The translations under genes were made by a program, and so were the position numbers. 64,000 bases of DNA from Chitinispirillaceae bacterium (GTDB taxonomy: Bacteria; Fibrobacterota; Chitinivibrionia; Chitinivibrionales; Chitinispirillaceae), in NCBI GenBank assembly GCA_016929595.1, contig JAFGIN010000089.1, forward strand, positions 62,001 through 126,000, read 5' to 3'. Under the pieces are notes generated by a model, which was not told the origin of the DNA, did no database searches, and saw only the letters and a program-made list of their open reading frames with translations. Positions 61,187 through 64,000 of this stretch are shown in pieces. Within the stretch, counting starts at the first letter, position 1. The number at the start of each line of letters is the position of its first letter.

Positions 61187-63295
61187 ATGAACAAGAACGA
61201 AATACTTAAAAGGTCAGCTGATAATGTCAGAATTTTGGTCGCATCAATGGTAGAAAAAGCTAAATCCGGACATCCTGGTGGTGCAATGGGGGGAGCTGAT
61301 TTCATTACAATATTGTTCTCCGAATATCTTCGGTACGATCCGTCCGATATGACCTGGGCAAATCGTGATCGTTTTTTCCTTGATCCTGGCCACATGTCTC
61401 CGATGCTTTATTCGATACTTACATTAACTGGCAACTATTCTGTTGATGATATTAGAAATTTCAGGCAGTGGGGAAGTATTACCCCGGGTCATCCGGAAGT
61501 GGATGTGAAACGTGGTATCGAAAATACATCCGGACCACTCGGGCAGGGACATGCGATGGGATTAGGGGCCGCAATAACGGAGCGTTTTCTTGCAGCACGA
61601 TTTGGTGAGTGGCTTGAACATAAAACATACGCTTTTATTTCAGACGGTGGTATTCAGGAGGAGATTTCCCAGGGAGTCGGACGTCTGGCCGGACATCTGG
61701 GTTTAAATAATCTGATCATGTTCTATGATTCAAACGGGATTCAGTTATCTTCAACCACCAGTGATGTTACCAGTGAAGATACTGCTAAGAAGTATCTTGC
61801 CTGGGGATGGAACGTTATCACCATCGATGGTCATGATTTTGATCAGATCCGTTCTGCGTTAGACAATGCTAACGCAGAGAAGAATCGTCCGACACTGATC
61901 ATAGGCACAACAATTATGGGTAAAGGTGCACGTACGGTAAATGGTGAAAGTTACGAATCAAAAACGGCAACTCATGGAATGCCATTATCTGAAGCCGGGG
62001 CATCTTTTGCAGAAACGGTCAAGTATCTGGGTGGCAACCCTGACGATCCCTTTGTGGTATTTCCTGATGTAGAGGAATATTTCGCTGGTGTAAAAGAGAA
62101 AAGGATTCAGGAGGCAGCACAGCGCAAGAGTGTTCAGGGTGCCTGGGAAAAAGAGAATCCGGCGCTTGCTGCAAAGTGGGAGCAGTTCTGGTCTGGAAAA
62201 GTTCCTGAGATAGACTGGGAGGGAATTCAGCATAAGCCCGGAATCGCAACACGTGCGGCATCTGCAAACGTGCTTGCCGTATTTGCATCCAAAGTAGATA
62301 ATATGATTGTCTCTTCTGCAGATCTTTCAAACAGTGACAAAACAGATGGGTTCCTCAAGAACACCAGAATCCTTAAAAAGGGTGACTTCTCGGGTGCATT
62401 TCTCCAGTCCGGTGTTGCAGAATTGACAATGGCTGCTGTAATGAACGGAATGGCGCTTCACGGCGGTGTGATCCCTGTATGCGCAACGTTTTTTACATTC
62501 TCAGATTACATGAAACCGGCATTTCGACTTGCTGCATTAATGGAATTACCAGTTAAGTATGTTTTTTCTCATGATGCATTCAGGGTAGGAGAAGATGGAC
62601 CGACGCATCAGCCGGTAGAGCAGGAAACGCAGATTCGTCTTCTCGAAAAGATGGCTAATCTTGAGGGTAGAAGAAGCATGCTGGTGTTGCGTCCCGCTGA
62701 TAGTGCCGAGACAACCACCTCCTGGAAAATTGCACTCGAAACAAAACACGAGCCTGTAGCGCTCTTGTTATCACGACAGAATATTGCAGATCTTGAGTCT
62801 TCAGTCAGTGATCTATCGAGATACCAGGATTCTCAACGAGCTTATAAAGGTGCCTATGTCGTACGTGACTGTAGCGCGGAGCCGGATCTTATTTTATTAG
62901 GAAATGGCTCAGAAGTTGCGACGCTGATTGAAGGTGCTAAAATTTTGCAAAAGGAAAACGGTCTTAATATCCGGATTCTGTCTGTACCATCAGAAGGGTT
63001 GTTCAGGGACCAGGATGAAGCCTATCAGGAGGAAGTATTACCTTTTGGTATCCCGGTAATGGGATTAACCGCCGGACTTCCCTTAAATTTTAAGTGTCTG
63101 GTAGGTCCATTTGGAAAATCAATTGGATTGGAACGGTTTGGCGCTTCTGCTCCATATAAAGTACTTGATGAAAAATTCGGTTATACCGCGCAGAATGTCG
63201 CCAAACAGGCACTTCAATACTTAAAAGAGTATTCAGAACTGATTACACGTATTTCAAAGCTGCAGATTAAAGAAAGACAATTGCAGGCAAGTTGA
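61187..63295 (+). CDS. tkt: Transketolase
   Basis: 702 residues, slightly longer than the usual ~660, with AAAGG before the ATG. TPP-dependent ketol transfer in the non-oxidative pentose phosphate pathway, in the cytosol. The N-terminal TPP domain shows KSGHPGGAMGGADF, DPGHMSPMLYS, GPLGQGHAMGLGAA, and a variant TPP motif SDGGIQEEISQ (GDG is usual). The middle domain has the catalytic glutamate region (SDLSNSDKTDGFL, SGVAELTMAAVMNGMALHGG, ATFFTFSDYMKPAFR), HDAFRVGEDGPTHQPVEQ and LRPADSAET. The C-terminal domain is complete. The gene stands alone and ends with an intrinsic terminator. Confidence 0.95.
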   Translation: MNKNEILKRSADNVRILVASMVEKAKSGHPGGAMGGADFITILFSEYLRYDPSDMTWANRDRFFLDPGHMSPMLYSILTLTGNYSVDDIRNFRQWGSITPGHPEVDVKRGIENTSGPLGQGHAMGLGAAITERFLAARFGEWLEHKTYAFISDGGIQEEISQGVGRLAGHLGLNNLIMFYDSNGIQLSSTTSDVTSEDTAKKYLAWGWNVITIDGHDFDQIRSALDNANAEKNRPTLIIGTTIMGKGARTVNGESYESKTATHGMPLSEAGASFAETVKYLGGNPDDPFVVFPDVEEYFAGVKEKRIQEAAQRKSVQGAWEKENPALAAKWEQFWSGKVPEIDWEGIQHKPGIATRAASANVLAVFASKVDNMIVSSADLSNSDKTDGFLKNTRILKKGDFSGAFLQSGVAELTMAAVMNGMALHGGVIPVCATFFTFSDYMKPAFRLAALMELPVKYVFSHDAFRVGEDGPTHQPVEQETQIRLLEKMANLEGRRSMLVLRPADSAETTTSWKIALETKHEPVALLLSRQNIADLESSVSDLSRYQDSQRAYKGAYVVRDCSAEPDLILLGNGSEVATLIEGAKILQKENGLNIRILSVPSEGLFRDQDEAYQEEVLPFGIPVMGLTAGLPLNFKCLVGPFGKSIGLERFGASAPYKVLDEKFGYTAQNVAKQALQYLKEYSELITRISKLQIKERQLQAS

Positions 63296-63297
63296 TA

Positions 63298-63327
63298 GAT
63301 GGGTGTAAAAACCCATCATCTCTTTTT
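63298..63327 (+). terminator. Intrinsic terminator after tkt
   Basis: GATGGGT, loop GTAAAA, ACCCATC and then ATCTCTTTTT, directly after the stop codon. Confidence 0.8.
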
Positions 63328-63384
63328 CTGGCTTAAGCTACTTACAGAATCTGCTTTTTGCTGTCATTCAAAAGGTGGAGGGGT

Positions 63385-63915
63385 ATGAAAATTGGTATAG
63401 TAAGTGATACTCATCGTAACAGAGAGTATCTAATCAATGCTATTGATTGGATGATTTCAAGGCAGAAAATCTCTTCTCTTTATCATCTTGGAGATGATTT
63501 TGATGATCTTGGGGATTTGAGTGATACATTTCTTGAGGTGGTTCAGGTGCCGGGAATTTACGATGAACGTTATAAAAACGGTTCGTTGCCGGCAAAAATT
63601 TTTGAAACCGTCCTTGGATTAAATATTTTACTGGTTCACTTCCTTGAAAAAGACGCTAGTCCTGATGATATTCAGCGCTCAGATATCATCTTGTATGGTC
63701 ATACACATAAAGAAGAGTTACGGCTGGGTGATGGAAAGCTGTTTTGTAATCCAGGGCACATGAAAGGACCGATGGAAAAAAATGCGCCTCCCACCTTTGC
63801 CGTTCTGGGAATTGAAGATCGCACTGTGATAGTGAATATTTACAATATGCAATTCAGGTCGATTCAATCGATGGAACTGATCCGCTCGGAGAGTGGCTTG
63901 TATAAAACGGCCTGA
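63385..63915 (+). CDS. YfcE/MJ0936-type metallophosphoesterase
   Basis: 176 residues from the ATG at 63385 with GGAGG 6 nt upstream; an upstream in-frame start at 63358 lacks one. Metal ligands of the calcineurin-like phosphodiesterase fold are visible: D-x-H in IVSDTHRN, GD in YHLGDDFDD, a LLVHF position and GHTH in ILYGHTHKEE. The usual GNCD after the third strand is replaced by VPGIYDERY. Small MJ0936/YfcE proteins hydrolyse phosphodiesters; the natural substrate is unclear. Confidence 0.88.
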   Translation: MKIGIVSDTHRNREYLINAIDWMISRQKISSLYHLGDDFDDLGDLSDTFLEVVQVPGIYDERYKNGSLPAKIFETVLGLNILLVHFLEKDASPDDIQRSDIILYGHTHKEELRLGDGKLFCNPGHMKGPMEKNAPPTFAVLGIEDRTVIVNIYNMQFRSIQSMELIRSESGLYKTA

Positions 63916-63917
63916 TA

Positions 63918-64000
63918 CTAATCTTCCTGGCTGGGTGTTTTCCCGTTCGTTTTTTCATATTCCTTGATGATTCTGGAAAATCGGTATAAAGAACTGATTG
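63918..64000 (-). CDS. 3' end of a minus-strand gene cut by the window edge
   Basis: On the minus strand an open frame enters from the right edge and ends at TAG 63918-63920. It encodes SSLYRFSRIIKEYEKTNGKT and a short PSQED tail. The charged composition looks coding, but 26 codons is too little to name a family. It is convergent with the phosphoesterase gene. Confidence 0.4.
   Translation of the reverse strand, partial: ISSLYRFSRIIKEYEKTNGKTPSQED

Overview
The window reads as chromosome of an anaerobic, polysaccharide-degrading Gram-negative bacterium of the FCB group, most likely Fibrobacterota-like. This assignment is inference. It rests on several secreted multi-domain enzymes (GH5, GH16, another clan GH-A glycosidase, a gingipain-type C25 protease), C-terminal tails of the FlgD / type IX sorting kind, a pyruvate:ferredoxin oxidoreductase, and AT-leaning DNA with frequent TTG and GTG starts. 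No tRNA, rRNA, CRISPR array, phage or complete insertion sequence was seen.

Layout. 1-2359 is the 5' part of a secreted glycosidase gene that runs off the left edge. 2834-16026 is a tight three-gene minus-strand operon of giant secreted proteins: PA14 plus InlB-like repeats, then a 2969-residue protein holding both a C25 and an S8 protease, then a lectin-like protein with three near-identical 72-residue repeats. 16881-20100 holds a TPR/O-GlcNAc-transferase-like enzyme and a GT4 glycosyltransferase. 20439-22634 is a GH5-CBM6-CBM6 enzyme. 22981-28136 holds a NuoF/HndC relic, nifJ and a dihydroorotate-dehydrogenase-like gene. 28427-37543 holds a CNNM/CBS protein, a LacI-sensor/HD-GYP fusion, a GH16 enzyme and a VWA/Calx-beta surface protein. 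38223-41084 holds a decayed group II intron reverse transcriptase, a nucleotide-sugar dehydrogenase and a GT2-GtrA glycosyltransferase. 41136-44917 encodes the PrsK/PrsR two-component pair known from exosortase and exopolysaccharide loci. 45135-49730 holds an SDR, a ferritin-CCC1 transporter and two poorly characterised genes. 50296-57396 is a five-gene operon (lipoprotein aminopeptidase, transglutaminase/TPR giant, HAD phosphatase, RNA methylase, RF-like protein). The right end holds a radical SAM protein, queF, a FecR-domain protein, transketolase and a YfcE-like phosphodiesterase.

The genes suggest a cell that secretes glycan- and protein-degrading machines, makes and regulates surface polysaccharide (tviB-like gene, GT2, GT4, PrsK/PrsR, c-di-GMP hydrolase), and ferments pyruvate through ferredoxin.

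Two signals stand out beyond ordinary annotation. (1) In the 2969-residue protein, a BACON-like domain is interrupted at the same point by four different cargo domains, one a complete subtilisin zymogen, while a fifth copy is uninterrupted. (2) Intergenic DNA is filled with dispersed elements built on 7-bp repeats (GAAGGAT, GAATTAT, TTCTGGA types). They are often arranged as a direct array followed by an inverted one and often abut stop codons. They include two related 156-bp elements with shared inverted ends. Several other short palindromic repeat families also occur in two copies each.
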